Assembly (NCBI RefSeq): GCF_003966975.1
Contig: NZ_AP018437.1
Span: forward strand, 1,302,001-1,366,000
Direction of reading: 5' to 3'
From: Pelolinea submarina
GTDB taxonomy: Bacteria > Chloroflexota > Anaerolineae > Anaerolineales > Anaerolineaceae
Length of the DNA stretch: 64,000 nt
Shown: one piece after another, positions 43,913-53,363 of the stretch
How the letters are laid out: every line of letters starts with the position of its first letter
Position numbering within the stretch: position 1 is the first letter of the stretch
Position numbers and translations under genes: made by a program
Notes under the pieces: generated by a model
Told to the model about the DNA's origin: nothing
Database searches by the model: none
Seen by the model: the letters and a program-made list of their open reading frames with translations, nothing else

Positions 43913-45235
43913 TTAATCAACCTGGTTAACATGGTTGCCCTGGCCAATGCCGAAATAGGTGAAGCCAAGACCGCGCAGGTACTGGCTGTCCCATAAATTA
44001 CGCCCATCCACCAGAACGGGAGTGCGCAGGAGTTTGTAAACCTTCTCAAAATCGAGCTGCTTGAACTCGTTCCATTCGGTTGCCAGCACCAGGGCATCGG
44101 CGCCCTCGGCAGTCTGGTAAGGATCATCGCAAAGTTGGATTTTCGGCAGTTCTTTGGCGGCGTTTTCCATAGCTTGCGGGTCATAGCCCTTAACAGACGC
44201 GCCTTCATTCAATAACAGGTGAATGATTTCCGTGCCGGGAGCTTCGCGCATATCATCCGTGTTGGGTTTGAAGGATAGGCCCAAAACGCCGATGACCTTG
44301 CCGTTGAGCGATCCGCCCAGCACCTTGCGCAAGCGGTAAACCACGCGCCGGCGTTGGTTGCGGTTAATATCCATCACTGCCTGCAACAATTGCGGTTGGC
44401 TGTTGTGCAGCACAGCCATGTGCGCCAGCGCTTTGACGTCTTTGGGGAAGCAGCTGCCGCCCCAGCCTAAACCGGCGTCCAGAAAACTATGGCCGATGCG
44501 TTTGTCCAGGCCCATGCCTTTGGCGACTTCGCGCACATCCGCGCCCAGTTCGTCGCAAATATTGGCGATTTCATTGATGAATGAAATGCGAGTGGCCAGG
44601 AAAGCATTGGAGGCATATTTAATCATTTCAGCCGTGCGCAAATCCGTAATCAGGATGGGCGCGCGCAAAGGTTCGTATAGTCGTGAGACTTTTTCGGCGG
44701 CTTCCCGTTCCAATGAGCCCAGGACAACACGATCGGGATTCATGAAATCTCCGATAGCGCTGCCTTCGCGCAGGAATTCGGGGTTGCTGACTACCGAGAA
44801 GTCCAATTTCTTGGAATCTCTGGTTTGTGAAATAATGTCCGCTACCCAATCGCCGGTGCCGACCGGTACAGTGGATTTGTTGACCACGATGATGGGGTGA
44901 TCGACAACCTGGGCGATCGTCTCAGCTGCATTACGCACGTATTGAAGATCGGCTTCACCGTCCACACCCGATGGCGTGCCAACCGCGATGAAGGCAATTT
45001 CCGCGTCTTTCAACGCGGTTTCATAATCGGTTGTGAAGAAGAGCCGCTTGCTTTTGATATTCCGTTCGACGATTTCTTCCAATCCGGGTTCGTAAATTGG
45101 CATGATGCCTTGATTCAGTTTGTCGATGCGGTCTTTATTGATATCCAGGCAGAAAACCTGATTGCCTAAATCGGCAAAACAGACGCCTGTGACCAGCCCG
45201 ACATATCCAGTTCCAATGACGCAAATATTGCTCAT
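43913..45235 (-). CDS. ugd: UDP-glucose 6-dehydrogenase
   Basis: This is a 440-residue nucleotide-sugar dehydrogenase. The NAD-binding motif is [19 protein letters not shown]. The catalytic Lys/Asn region is [20 protein letters not shown]. The catalytic Cys lies in [14 protein letters not shown]. The C-terminal UDP-binding domain has [16 protein letters not shown]. It oxidises UDP-glucose to UDP-glucuronate for surface polysaccharides. ATG 45235 follows AGGAGAGACAAAAT. It is a single transcription unit divergent from rimO. Confidence 0.95.
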   Translation of the reverse strand: MSNICVIGTGYVGLVTGVCFADLGNQVFCLDINKDRIDKLNQGIMPIYEPGLEEIVERNIKSKRLFFTTDYETALKDAEIAFIAVGTPSGVDGEADLQYVRNAAETIAQVVDHPIIVVNKSTVPVGTGDWVADIISQTRDSKKLDFSVVSNPEFLREGSAIGDFMNPDRVVLGSLEREAAEKVSRLYEPLRAPILITDLRTAEMIKYASNAFLATRISFINEIANICDELGADVREVAKGMGLDKRIGHSFLDAGLGWGGSCFPKDVKALAHMAVLHNSQPQLLQAVMDINRNQRRRVVYRLRKVLGGSLNGKVIGVLGLSFKPNTDDMREAPGTEIIHLLLNEGASVKGYDPQAMENAAKELPKIQLCDDPYQTAEGADALVLATEWNEFKQLDFEKVYKLLRTPVLVDGRNLWDSQYLRGLGFTYFGIGQGNHVNQVD

Positions 45236-45358
45236 ATTTTGTCTCTCCTGGTTGGGAATTATAGCTTAACTTGCTTTAAGTATAAACGCTGCCGAATAAA
45301 AATGATTATCTTCCACCGGATGGGGGATGGTTGGCGTAAGAATGATAGAATGGGGCTC

Positions 45359-46699
45359 ATGTCTATGACAAAACGACCTATAAAGACTTTCTATATTGAA
45401 TCATTGGGCTGCGCCAAGAACAGCGTGGATTCGCGTTCCATGGCCGAGTTGCTGGATATGGCCGGATATGAAGAATGTTTTCAGGCCGAGGAATCCGATT
45501 TAATTATTGTGAACACCTGCGGGTTTATCCAACCGGCAAAGGAAGAATCGCTGCAAGTGCTGCGGGATTATGCCCAGGAGAAGCGTCCCGGCCAATATCT
45601 GGTGGCCGCCGGCTGCCTGGGAGAGCGCGAAAAGCAGCAGTTGGCCGCGCAGGTGGAAGGGCTGGACGCAGCCCTGGGCACGCGCCGCTGGTCGGAGATT
45701 GTCGCGGTGGTGGAGAAATTGCGCCAGCCGGGCGACTCGCCCTATTTTTATTTTCCGCCGACCAAACAAATCATCGAGAGCGGCGAACCAATCGTGCGCG
45801 CGGCGCTGGAGGGCAGCAGTGCTTACCTCAAGATTGCCGACGGCTGCGATCGCGGCTGCGCCTTTTGCGCCATCCCGCTCATCAAAGGCCCCATGTTCAG
45901 CCGCCCCATTCCTGAGATTTTAGCGGATGCGCAGGCTTTGGCGGAAGCCGGCGCGAAGGAAGTGATCCTGATTGCCCAGGACACCACCACGTATGGGCGT
46001 GATCTGGGTATGAAGGACGGCCTGGCCGCGCTGCTGGGCGAACTGGCCGTTACCGTGCCGGAAATTCCCTGGGTGCGGGTCATGTACACCTTCCCGGGTA
46101 TGCACGCGGAGCCGCTGATTGAGCTGATGGCAGCCGATAACAATATCCTGCCTTATTTGGATATCCCTTTGCAGCACGCTCACCCGGATGTGCTCAAGCG
46201 CATGCAGCGCCCATCCGATATGAAATGGGTGCGGGATACTTTGGGTAAATTCCGCCAGGCCATCCCGGAGGTGGCTTTGCGCACCACTTTCATTGTGGGT
46301 TTTCCGGGCGAAACCGAAGCCGAGTTCCAGGAATTGCTGGATTTCACGGCTGAGATGCGTTTTGACCACGTGGGCATCTTTCCGTATTACCACGAAGCGG
46401 ACACTCCCGCCTTTGCGCTGGAAGATACCATTCCGCAGGAGGTTAAGGATGAACGTATTCAGCGCCTGGCCGCCCTGCAGGAGGAAATATCCCACGCCAA
46501 TAATGAGGCCTGGATTGGCCGCGAACTGGATGTGCTGATTGAGGGCACCGGGGACGGCATCTCCGTCGGGCGTTCCTTCCGCGACGCGCCCGAGATCGAT
46601 GGGCTGGTGCTGTTGGATGAAGTGCTGACGGAAGGCGAGCTCACGCGTGTCAGGGTGACCGGGGCGTTGACGCACGATTTGATGGCTGAACGCAAATAA
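45359..46699 (+). CDS. rimO: ribosomal protein uS12 methylthiotransferase RimO
   Basis: This is a 446-residue radical SAM methylthiotransferase. The N-terminal UPF0004 domain holds three cysteines (SLGCAKNSVDS, VNTCGFI, AAGCLGER). The radical SAM cluster is CDRGCAFC in KIADGCDRGCAFCAIPLIKG, and a C-terminal TRAM domain follows (NEAWIGRELDVLIEGTGDG onward). The LGCAKNSVDS and IPLIKG forms favour RimO over MiaB. It methylthiolates Asp88 of ribosomal protein S12. ATG 45359 is preferred; ATGs at 45350 and 45365 are alternatives. Confidence 0.95.
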   Translation: MSMTKRPIKTFYIESLGCAKNSVDSRSMAELLDMAGYEECFQAEESDLIIVNTCGFIQPAKEESLQVLRDYAQEKRPGQYLVAAGCLGEREKQQLAAQVEGLDAALGTRRWSEIVAVVEKLRQPGDSPYFYFPPTKQIIESGEPIVRAALEGSSAYLKIADGCDRGCAFCAIPLIKGPMFSRPIPEILADAQALAEAGAKEVILIAQDTTTYGRDLGMKDGLAALLGELAVTVPEIPWVRVMYTFPGMHAEPLIELMAADNNILPYLDIPLQHAHPDVLKRMQRPSDMKWVRDTLGKFRQAIPEVALRTTFIVGFPGETEAEFQELLDFTAEMRFDHVGIFPYYHEADTPAFALEDTIPQEVKDERIQRLAALQEEISHANNEAWIGRELDVLIEGTGDGISVGRSFRDAPEIDGLVLLDEVLTEGELTRVRVTGALTHDLMAERK

Positions 46700-46736
46700 A
46701 AAAACGACCCCGGAATTAATTCTTGGGGTCGTTTGC
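46699..46736. terminator. bidirectional intrinsic terminator after rimO
   Basis: AAACGACCCC (46702-46711) pairs with GGGGTCGTTT (46725-46734) around a 13-nt loop; A-rich left and T-rich right flanks. It sits between rimO and the convergent TPR protein gene. Confidence 0.8.
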
Positions 46737-46792
46737 TATTATTTTATAAATTTATATCATCCGGTGCTGTCTGTATCGCCGCTGCCATCGGC

Positions 46793-47899
46793 TTAAGCAG
46801 GTTCTTCTGGTGATACTATGTCTGTCGGGACGACTTCAGGTTCTGAAGGTTCAATGGTTTCTTCGACCGGGATATCCTCCACGATTTCCTCGGTAGGTGT
46901 CTTGGTCGGCGGGTGGCAAACGCCATAAGCTTTGTTGTACTTGGACTGCAAATCATCCGTTACGGTCATAGCCAGGGCCAGATTGTACTGGTCTTCCGCG
47001 CCGCACGCGTCGTGTTCGTCCATAAGTTTGTCGCCGTAGTAAATCAGGGCGTAGTAATAGCGCTCCGAAGCGGTCATGCTGCCGTCATAAAGGCTGGGCA
47101 TGGAGGCCACCAATTGTGAGAAGTAATTCACCACTTGCTGCCAATCCAGGTCCCAATAGCTGGCACCGGTCAAGTACAAGCGGGCGACTGTGGAGTAATT
47201 AACCGCTTCTTTATCCAGCGGGGCATATTTTTCAAGAACGGAGAAGTAGTAAAGCCCTTCTTCCAGATTGCCTTCATTCAGGATCATCTGAACCGCACGG
47301 TAGCGTAAGGCGACGTAATACATGCCGTCCACTTCAATGGTGCGGTAAGAATAATCGGCGTTGCGCAGCGCTTCCAGCGTGTTCACGGCTGCTTCCCACT
47401 GCTGGCTTTGGACTTCCTGTGAAGCCTGGGCGAACAGGGTTTCCACATCGCGGTTATCGGGTGTGGCTGTGGCTGCCGGTGTAGCAGTAGGTTCGTTCGA
47501 TTGCGCGATCTTCACCATCGTTTCCGTGTATTTCTCGGTCAGGCCGGGAAAGTCCGGATATACCTTCAGCACATATTCAAAATGGGTGCGGGCCAGATCG
47601 TAATTTCCATTGTTCAACTGCTGCACGCCATATTGATACTGCAAGGCTGCTTCGCCGAGCATCTGCTCGTTTTGCTGATTTAAGCGGTCATTGATACCGC
47701 GTTTATAACCCAGCCCACCGCCAATTACGGCAAGGATGATAACGGACAAAATACCGAATACAATCACCCGCCATAGCTTGGGCTTCTTCACCGTCAGGGA
47801 TTTTTCCCTTGAGGTTTTGATCTGCTGGGTGTCGCCGCCGGGTTTATTGGCGGTTGAGGATGTATTTATTTTTTGTGTGTCTTCTTTTTTTGCGGGCAT
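46793..47899 (-). CDS. single-pass membrane protein with TPR-like repeats
   Basis: This is a 368-residue protein. A short cytoplasmic Lys/Thr-rich tail is followed by one membrane segment (VIVFGILSVIILAVIGGGLG, residues ~45-65). Helical TPR-like repeats follow (ALQYQYGVQQLNNGNYDLAR, YYVALRYRAVQMILNEGNLE), then a Pro/Glu/Thr-rich tail. The start is taken at ATG 47899. A TTG at 47932 is possible, but a TATAAT lies 8 bp upstream of the ATG and suggests a near-leaderless start. The function is unknown; scaffold-type roles are typical of such folds. It may be the end of the ZIP-murJ unit. Confidence 0.65.
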   Translation of the reverse strand: MPAKKEDTQKINTSSTANKPGGDTQQIKTSREKSLTVKKPKLWRVIVFGILSVIILAVIGGGLGYKRGINDRLNQQNEQMLGEAALQYQYGVQQLNNGNYDLARTHFEYVLKVYPDFPGLTEKYTETMVKIAQSNEPTATPAATATPDNRDVETLFAQASQEVQSQQWEAAVNTLEALRNADYSYRTIEVDGMYYVALRYRAVQMILNEGNLEEGLYYFSVLEKYAPLDKEAVNYSTVARLYLTGASYWDLDWQQVVNYFSQLVASMPSLYDGSMTASERYYYALIYYGDKLMDEHDACGAEDQYNLALAMTVTDDLQSKYNKAYGVCHPPTKTPTEEIVEDIPVEETIEPSEPEVVPTDIVSPEEPA

Positions 47900-47965
47900 G
47901 GCAGCAATTATACCTTTTTTATCTTTTTTCAATTTCCTGAGAAGATTTCAATATTTCTATATTGT

Positions 47966-49558
47966 TTACATACTGACCAGTATCTTCAATTCTTTCCTGA
48001 CAAAGAACAACGCCACGGCCATGCCGATCAGCGAGGCCAAAAGTCCGACTGCCAGGCTGGGCAGGGCTGCGGTCAGCGTGTTCAACATCAGCAGGATGAC
48101 CAACCCGCCGATCAGGCTGCCCAACAGGGCGCGCAGGAAAGTGGCTTTGGTATCCGGCTGGCCGGCGGTAACCTGCCATAAATGCTTGATATTTCGTTGA
48201 ATTCCCTTTTCCTTCAGTGTGACAAGACCGAACGTCAGGAACAGGAAAGCGGCTTGGGCTGTGAAAGCGGCCGCGTCGGCCAGGGCGATCCCCGGCGCGC
48301 CCATCGGATTCGCCAGCAGGGCGCCGAACAGGATGTACACAACCAGGTTGACTGCCGATCCGATTAATGGATAAACGGCGTTTTGACGGGCGAAGAAAAT
48401 GCGCGCGCCCAATTCCAACAGTACGTGGCTCAGCAATCCGGCCAGGAAAGCCCGTGAAACCCACAGCAGCAGCTGGGTGCTTTGCGCGTCGAAACCGAAG
48501 GCGAAATCCAGGAAGGGGCCCAACACGGCTGCCAGCAGAATTGCGGACGGCACGGCCAGGGCAATCATGACTTGCTTGATACGGGTGATCGTCCGGCGGA
48601 ATTGCTCCACTTCGCCTTTGGCAAAGTGTTCGGATAGGGTGGGCAGCAGCGCGGTTCCGATGGCTGTACCAATCAGTGTTTCGGGAACCTGCAGGATCAT
48701 CCAACCGTAGGTCAGGGCAGAAACAGACCCCAAAGGTAGGCGGGAAGCGATGTTATCGCGGGCAATGAAGGTAAGCTGGTAAAGCAGCATGCCGCCCACG
48801 CGCGGGCCTAGCATATTGATTATCTTGTGCACATACTGGTCGCGCAGGTTGATCTTGGGCGACCACTTGAATTGATATTTGACCAAGCCGGGGATGAGGA
48901 TCAGGAAATACATGGCGGATCCCAGCAATACGCCGTACACCAGGCCGTTTAAGCCCAACCCGTAGGCGGGCAAGGTCAGCGGCCCAAAAGAATAACCGTT
49001 CTCCGGCGCCAGTACGACCGCGCCGTAGATCTGGCCGACGTTGTAAAGAATCGGCCCCAGGGCCGGCAGCAGGAAATGCTGGTTGGCTTGCAGCCCGGCG
49101 ATCAGCAGACCGGCCATGGAAAATATCAACGTGCCGATCAGGTTCAGGCGCATCAGGTGTACCACCAGGGTTTGTTGTTCCAGCGAAAATCCGGGGGAGA
49201 TGCCCCAGGGATGCTGTACCAGCGGCCAGGCAAACACTGCCACCAGGACGGAAAGCGCGGCGGTGATCAGAAATGCGAAATTGGCTATCTGGCTGAAAAC
49301 TTTCCAGGCAGCTTCGCGGTTTTCCTTGGTTATCACTTCCGTCAACACCGGAATGATGGCAACCGCCAATGCGCCGCCGGAAATCAGGGCATAAAGCATG
49401 TCCGGTACGTTGTTGGCTACGTTGAATACATCCAGGTCGGAAGAAAGGCCGAATTGGCGCGCGATGATCAGCTGGCGCAGGATGCCCAGGACTTTATTGA
49501 CGCCAAAACTGACGGATACCAGGATGGCTGCTTTGGAAAGCTTTGTTAATTTACTCAT
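47966..49558 (-). CDS. murJ: lipid II flippase MurJ (MviN)
   Basis: This is a 530-residue MATE-like MOP-superfamily protein with about fourteen membrane segments. The N-terminus has SVSFGVNKVLGILRQLIIAR and the SDLDVFNVANNVPDMLYALI motif, with GALAVAIIPVLTEV following, all MurJ hallmarks. It flips lipid II for peptidoglycan synthesis. ATG 49558 lies 12 bp after the ZIP gene stop, suggesting co-transcription. Length is normal. Confidence 0.95.
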   Translation of the reverse strand: MSKLTKLSKAAILVSVSFGVNKVLGILRQLIIARQFGLSSDLDVFNVANNVPDMLYALISGGALAVAIIPVLTEVITKENREAAWKVFSQIANFAFLITAALSVLVAVFAWPLVQHPWGISPGFSLEQQTLVVHLMRLNLIGTLIFSMAGLLIAGLQANQHFLLPALGPILYNVGQIYGAVVLAPENGYSFGPLTLPAYGLGLNGLVYGVLLGSAMYFLILIPGLVKYQFKWSPKINLRDQYVHKIINMLGPRVGGMLLYQLTFIARDNIASRLPLGSVSALTYGWMILQVPETLIGTAIGTALLPTLSEHFAKGEVEQFRRTITRIKQVMIALAVPSAILLAAVLGPFLDFAFGFDAQSTQLLLWVSRAFLAGLLSHVLLELGARIFFARQNAVYPLIGSAVNLVVYILFGALLANPMGAPGIALADAAAFTAQAAFLFLTFGLVTLKEKGIQRNIKHLWQVTAGQPDTKATFLRALLGSLIGGLVILLMLNTLTAALPSLAVGLLASLIGMAVALFFVRKELKILVSM

Positions 49559-49570
49559 TGATTACTCAGT

Positions 49571-50383
49571 TTATCCCAGGGCCACATCCAGAACCATCAT
49601 GATGGTGAAGCCGATCATGGCTCCGGCGGTGGCAATGTCGGTGTTTTGGCCCTGCTCCGCTTCAGGGATCAATTCTTCAACGACCACGAAGATCATAGCG
49701 CCGGCCGCGAAAGCCAGCGCGTAGGGCAGCAGCTGGCGCATGGAAATAACAGCGGCTGCGCCGATCATGGCGCCCACGGGTTCCACGATAGCCGAAAGCT
49801 GGCCGTACCAAAAGCTCTTGCCGCGTGAAAGGCCCTCGCGGCGCAGCGGGGCGGAAATCGCCAGCCCTTCCGGAAAGTTTTGCAGACCAATGCCTAAAGC
49901 CAGCGCAACCGCGCCTGCCACGGTGGCGCCCGGAATGCCTACACCGGCCGCGCCGAAGGCTACACCGATAGCCATGCCTTCAGGAATGTTGTGCAGGGTG
50001 ATAGCCAGCACCAGCAGGATGCTGCGCTGCCAGGAAGTCTTGATACCTTCGGCGGATGAAATCGGCAAGCCCATGTGCAGGTGGGGCAGCAGCCGGTCAA
50101 TACTCCAAAGAACCACGCCGCCCATCATAAAACCGACAGCCGGCGGTATATAAGCGGGTAATCCCAGTGATGCCGAAATCTCGATGGAAGGCGCCAGTAG
50201 CGACCAGTAGCTGGCCGCGATCATAATACCGGCGGCAAATCCCAACATACCGTCCATTAACTTGCGATTAATTTCCTTCGAAAGAAAGACACCCGCTGCT
50301 CCCAGCGCGGTAACCCCCCAGGTAAAGGTTGTCGCAATCAAAGATTGGATGACAGGTGAAAATTGTTCAAAAAAGGCAACCAT
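49571..50383 (-). CDS. ZIP family metal transporter
   Basis: This is a 270-residue protein with eight membrane segments. The metal-binding helix motifs are ITLHNIPEGMAIGVAFGAAG (HNxPEG) and GIGLQNFPEGLAISAPLRRE, as in ZupT and related zinc or divalent-metal importers. It starts ATG 50383 after GAGGAAATTT. It probably imports zinc; the metal cannot be told by sequence. It is first in a likely operon with murJ. Confidence 0.94.
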   Translation of the reverse strand: MVAFFEQFSPVIQSLIATTFTWGVTALGAAGVFLSKEINRKLMDGMLGFAAGIMIAASYWSLLAPSIEISASLGLPAYIPPAVGFMMGGVVLWSIDRLLPHLHMGLPISSAEGIKTSWQRSILLVLAITLHNIPEGMAIGVAFGAAGVGIPGATVAGAVALALGIGLQNFPEGLAISAPLRREGLSRGKSFWYGQLSAIVEPVGAMIGAAAVISMRQLLPYALAFAAGAMIFVVVEELIPEAEQGQNTDIATAGAMIGFTIMMVLDVALG

Positions 50384-50579
50384 AAATTTCCTCTTTTATA
50401 TATCTGTTTATATGAATTTTCTATAAATAATGCCCTAATTTTACTGTTTTTATTATAAGCATTGAGTTAGAGTATTTGAGATGGTATCCGAAAATTCTAA
50501 CTGAGAAATTATTTGGACAGGATACCAGGATACGTTATTATAATTACTTGAATGAAATTAACTGGATTACAGGATTGAA

Positions 50580-51248
50580 ATGAAAATAGGCTGTTTGTAC
50601 ATTGTAGCGACACCCATTGGCAACTATCAGGATATTACTTTGCGCGCGCTGCAAGTGCTGCGTGAGGCGGATGCGGTTGTTTGCGAGGAGTTCCGGCAGG
50701 GCAGTACGCTGCTAAAGAAATTGGATATTCCGGCAAAAGAACTGCTCCAGCTTAACGAGCATAATGAAAAAGAAAAAGCGCCGGAGCTGCTACAGTTGAT
50801 GCTTTCCGGCAAGAAGCTGGCGCTGGTTTCCGACTGCGGGACGCCTGCTTTTGCCGATCCGGGTACTTACCTGGTAAAACTGGCCGGCGAATTCCAGGTT
50901 CCTGTCATTCCTGTTCCGGGTGTTTCCTCTTTAATGGCGCTTATTTCGGTTTCGCCCTTGTCAATGGACCGGTTCTATTTTGCCGGTTTTCTACCGCGCA
51001 AGACTGACCAGCGCCAATCCGAATTGAAAGCTTTGCTTGCGATGAATGTTCCGATTATTCTGATGGATACTCCCTACCGGCTGGAAAAACTCTTGCTGGA
51101 GATTCGACAGTCTTTTGGAAAGAACCGCCTGATCACCCTGGCGCTGGATTTAACCCTGGAAAGCGAAAAGATTTTGCATGGGACAATTAATGAAATCCTG
51201 CCGCAGATCAAGAACCGTAAAAGCGAGTTCATGTTGATTGTTTATTAA
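50580..51248 (+). CDS. rsmI: 16S rRNA (cytidine(1402)-2'-O)-methyltransferase
   Basis: This is a 222-residue tetrapyrrole-methylase-fold enzyme. The motifs are YIVATPIGNYQDITLRALQV, VCEEFRQGSTLLKKL, ALVSDCGTPAFADPG and PVPGVSSLMALISVS. These match RsmI, which 2'-O-methylates C1402 in the decoding centre. It is shorter than E. coli RsmI (~286) because the C-terminal helical domain is missing. That is common in some lineages, but substrate binding may differ. ATG 50580 follows AGGATTGAA. Confidence 0.9.
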   Translation: MKIGCLYIVATPIGNYQDITLRALQVLREADAVVCEEFRQGSTLLKKLDIPAKELLQLNEHNEKEKAPELLQLMLSGKKLALVSDCGTPAFADPGTYLVKLAGEFQVPVIPVPGVSSLMALISVSPLSMDRFYFAGFLPRKTDQRQSELKALLAMNVPIILMDTPYRLEKLLLEIRQSFGKNRLITLALDLTLESEKILHGTINEILPQIKNRKSEFMLIVY

Positions 51249-51341
51249 AATACATAAATTGTATGGAAAACCTAAGCATAAATAGTACGTATATGGTAGC
51301 AGACACACAAAATAAAGAGAATTTGAAAGGATTTATGTACG

Positions 51342-51545
51342 ATGGATAATCGCAATTCCGGATGCCTCTCAGGGCTGCTCAAACTGTTCTTTTTGGACAA
51401 AATTTATGGCTGGTTTCAGCGCCGGTTTGGTTATGGCAGCGGATCCTGCATGGGCTGCGGCTGTGGCACAATCTTCCTGTTGATTTTTATTTGGATTTTC
51501 CTGTCGATCATATTCGGGACGGATTGGTTCCGTTTTTCTTTCTAA
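51342..51545 (+). CDS. small membrane protein of unknown function
   Basis: This is a 67-residue protein. A Cys/Gly-rich patch (GSGSCMGCGCG) precedes one hydrophobic segment (TIFLLIFIWIFLSIIF). AAAGGATTT lies before ATG 51342. It is 19 bp upstream of a DUF2807 lipoprotein gene on the same strand, so the two probably form a cell-surface unit. I do not recognise the family; the clustered cysteines could bind metal or form disulphides. Confidence 0.6.
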   Translation: MDNRNSGCLSGLLKLFFLDKIYGWFQRRFGYGSGSCMGCGCGTIFLLIFIWIFLSIIFGTDWFRFSF

Positions 51546-51564
51546 AACATTTATCGGAGGCCTT

Positions 51565-52296
51565 ATGAAAAAAGCCAGAATTACCGCCTGCCTGCTGCTT
51601 TTACTCTTATTAAGCAGTTGCGGGCTGCCGGTTCGAATGATAGAGGTACGCGGTTCGGGCCAGGCTAAAATGGAATCTCGATACATTACCGGGATTCAAT
51701 CGGTTGATCTAAACGGCATCGGCAAACTGGTTATTACACAGGGCAACAGAGAATCACTCGAGATTACCGCAGATGAAAATTTTCTGGAATATATCCAAAG
51801 TGATGTTTCTGGTAAAAATTTGTATCTGGGTGTGCGGGAGAATGTCAACCTTCAACCAACGAGAGATATCGTCTATCATTTAACCGTCAAACAATTGAAT
51901 GCAGTTGAGACCAGCGGTCTTGGCAGCATTGAAATTAAGTCCCTGGAAACGGATGACTTGCATATCAATATCAGCGGGGCAGGCAATATCAACATCGCTG
52001 ACCTGGCCGCGGATAAACTGGATATGGAGATCAGCGGGCTGGGCAACGTGAATATTGCCGGGAAGGTGACGGAACAAAATATTGGCATATCCGGTGCGGG
52101 TAATTATCAGGCTGATGATTTATACAGCCGTTCGGCAAAAGTGAAAATTTCCGGTACCGGCAGTGCCAAGATTTGGGCCGCGGATACATTGACCCTGGAT
52201 TTGAGCGGCATGGGCAATGTGGATTATTACGGCGACCCGACCATAAATATGGATATCAGTGGAATGGGAAAAGTGAATTCCCTGGGAAGCAAATAA
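51565..52296 (+). CDS. DUF2807 (GIN domain) lipoprotein
   Basis: This is a 243-residue protein with a type II signal peptide (CLLLLLLLSSCG, lipobox LSSC). A DUF2807 beta-helix-like domain follows, made of short repeats: VDLNGIGKLVITQG, VETSGLGSIEIKSL, INISGAGNINIADL, MEISGLGNVNIAGK, LDLSGMGNVDYYGD and MDISGMGKV. Each contains SG-[ALM]-G. These proteins are surface-attached; the function is unknown. It lies 19 bp after the small membrane protein. Confidence 0.9.
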   Translation: MKKARITACLLLLLLLSSCGLPVRMIEVRGSGQAKMESRYITGIQSVDLNGIGKLVITQGNRESLEITADENFLEYIQSDVSGKNLYLGVRENVNLQPTRDIVYHLTVKQLNAVETSGLGSIEIKSLETDDLHINISGAGNINIADLAADKLDMEISGLGNVNIAGKVTEQNIGISGAGNYQADDLYSRSAKVKISGTGSAKIWAADTLTLDLSGMGNVDYYGDPTINMDISGMGKVNSLGSK

Positions 52297-52306
52297 GGCA
52301 AAACAT

Positions 52307-52337
52307 AAAAAAGCTCTGGCATGCCAGAGCTTTTCTC
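52307..52337. terminator. bidirectional intrinsic terminator
   Basis: AAAAGCTCTGGC/GCCAGAGCTTTT around AT is a near-perfect palindrome with A and T flanks. It separates the DUF2807 gene from the convergent degV gene. Confidence 0.9.
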
Positions 52338-52338
52338 T

Positions 52339-53178
52339 TTATTCCGGATAAGCGGCCAGGCCGAGCGTTCCGGGCCCAAAGTGGGCCGCCAGCGATATGG
52401 ATATTTCGCTAAAAATAGCTTCAGTGCAGTTCAGTTGGCAGATGACCTTTTCCATCAGTTCAATCCCGCTCTGTGGATCGTGGGCGTGCAGCACACCGAT
52501 GATGATGCGCTGCCCATTGAACTTTTTTCTCATTTTTTCGATGAGCAGGTCGATGGACTTGTTGCGTGAACGGACTTTTTCGCCCATTTCCAACAGCCCA
52601 TTTTTCAGTTCAATGATCGGCTTGACGTTTAACATGGAAGCCAGCGCAAACTGCAGGTGCTTGACGCGCCCGCTCATGCTGGCGAATTTCAGGGTGTCCA
52701 CCGTGAAGACCAGCTCCATTTGCCGGCGAATAACATCCAGGCGGGCAAGGATATTTTCAATGGTCTTTCCGGCGCGGTCCATTTCGCGCGCTTCGCGCGC
52801 CATCATACCCATGCAAATGGTGCCGGAGGCTGAATCAAAGGGGATGATGTTCAATTCGCCTTTCAATTCCTCAACCGCTTTGCGCGCGGAGTCCATGGTG
52901 CCGGACAATTTTTCGGTTACGTGAATGGAAAGCACCGTATCCTCCGGCTTGGCGATTTTTCGGTAGAAATCCACGAATTGGTAAGGAGTGGGTTGGGAAG
53001 TGGAGGGCAATACATCCGAGGTTTCCATGATCCGGTAAAAATCATCATAATGGATGTCTATTCCCTGAAGGTAATTTTGGCCGTTGTGAATGATGTTAAT
53101 TGGGATGAGATCGATATCGTATTTTTCCTGCCATCCGCTGGGCAGATCTCCCGCTGTATCCATTACAATCTTTAGCAT
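52339..53178 (-). CDS. DegV family fatty-acid-binding protein
   Basis: This is a 279-residue DegV protein with the N-terminal MDTAGDLPSGWQEKYDIDLI, the loop VLPSTSQPTPYQF, the ligand motif TEKLSGTMDSARKAV and the terminal LAAHFGPGTLGLAAYP. The SSGLSGS form of the paralogue at 12480 is replaced by TEKLSGT. ATG 53178 follows CAAGGAAAAT. It probably presents bound fatty acid to a FakA-type kinase encoded elsewhere. Confidence 0.92.
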   Translation of the reverse strand: MLKIVMDTAGDLPSGWQEKYDIDLIPINIIHNGQNYLQGIDIHYDDFYRIMETSDVLPSTSQPTPYQFVDFYRKIAKPEDTVLSIHVTEKLSGTMDSARKAVEELKGELNIIPFDSASGTICMGMMAREAREMDRAGKTIENILARLDVIRRQMELVFTVDTLKFASMSGRVKHLQFALASMLNVKPIIELKNGLLEMGEKVRSRNKSIDLLIEKMRKKFNGQRIIIGVLHAHDPQSGIELMEKVICQLNCTEAIFSEISISLAAHFGPGTLGLAAYPE

Positions 53179-53312
53179 AGATATTTTCCTTGTTCGTATT
53201 GATACTATTATTTTACATAATTAACCCCCGTGGAAATAAAGTAGTTTCGAAATAAATGCGTCAAGAAAATTTAATGCTGCGCTTATTCAATATAGAATCT
53301 CATATCATGAAA

Positions 53313-53349
53313 TCTGATATCTTTTTCCTATTGTGAAAAAGATATCAGA
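53313..53349 (-). terminator. perfect 15-bp inverted repeat after nucleoside hydrolase, probable terminator
   Basis: TCTGATATCTTTTTC (53313-53327) and GAAAAAGATATCAGA (53335-53349) pair perfectly around a 7-nt loop, 15 bp after the gene's stop. The minus-strand tail after the stem is only TTTCATG, so termination may be weak. Confidence 0.6.
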
Positions 53350-53363
53350 TCATTCACTAATTT

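Noticed and set aside
52305..52340. Palindrome as a CRISPR repeat or mobile-element end
   Set aside because: It is a single copy with terminator geometry between convergent genes. I saw no CRISPR array or intact insertion sequence anywhere in the window.
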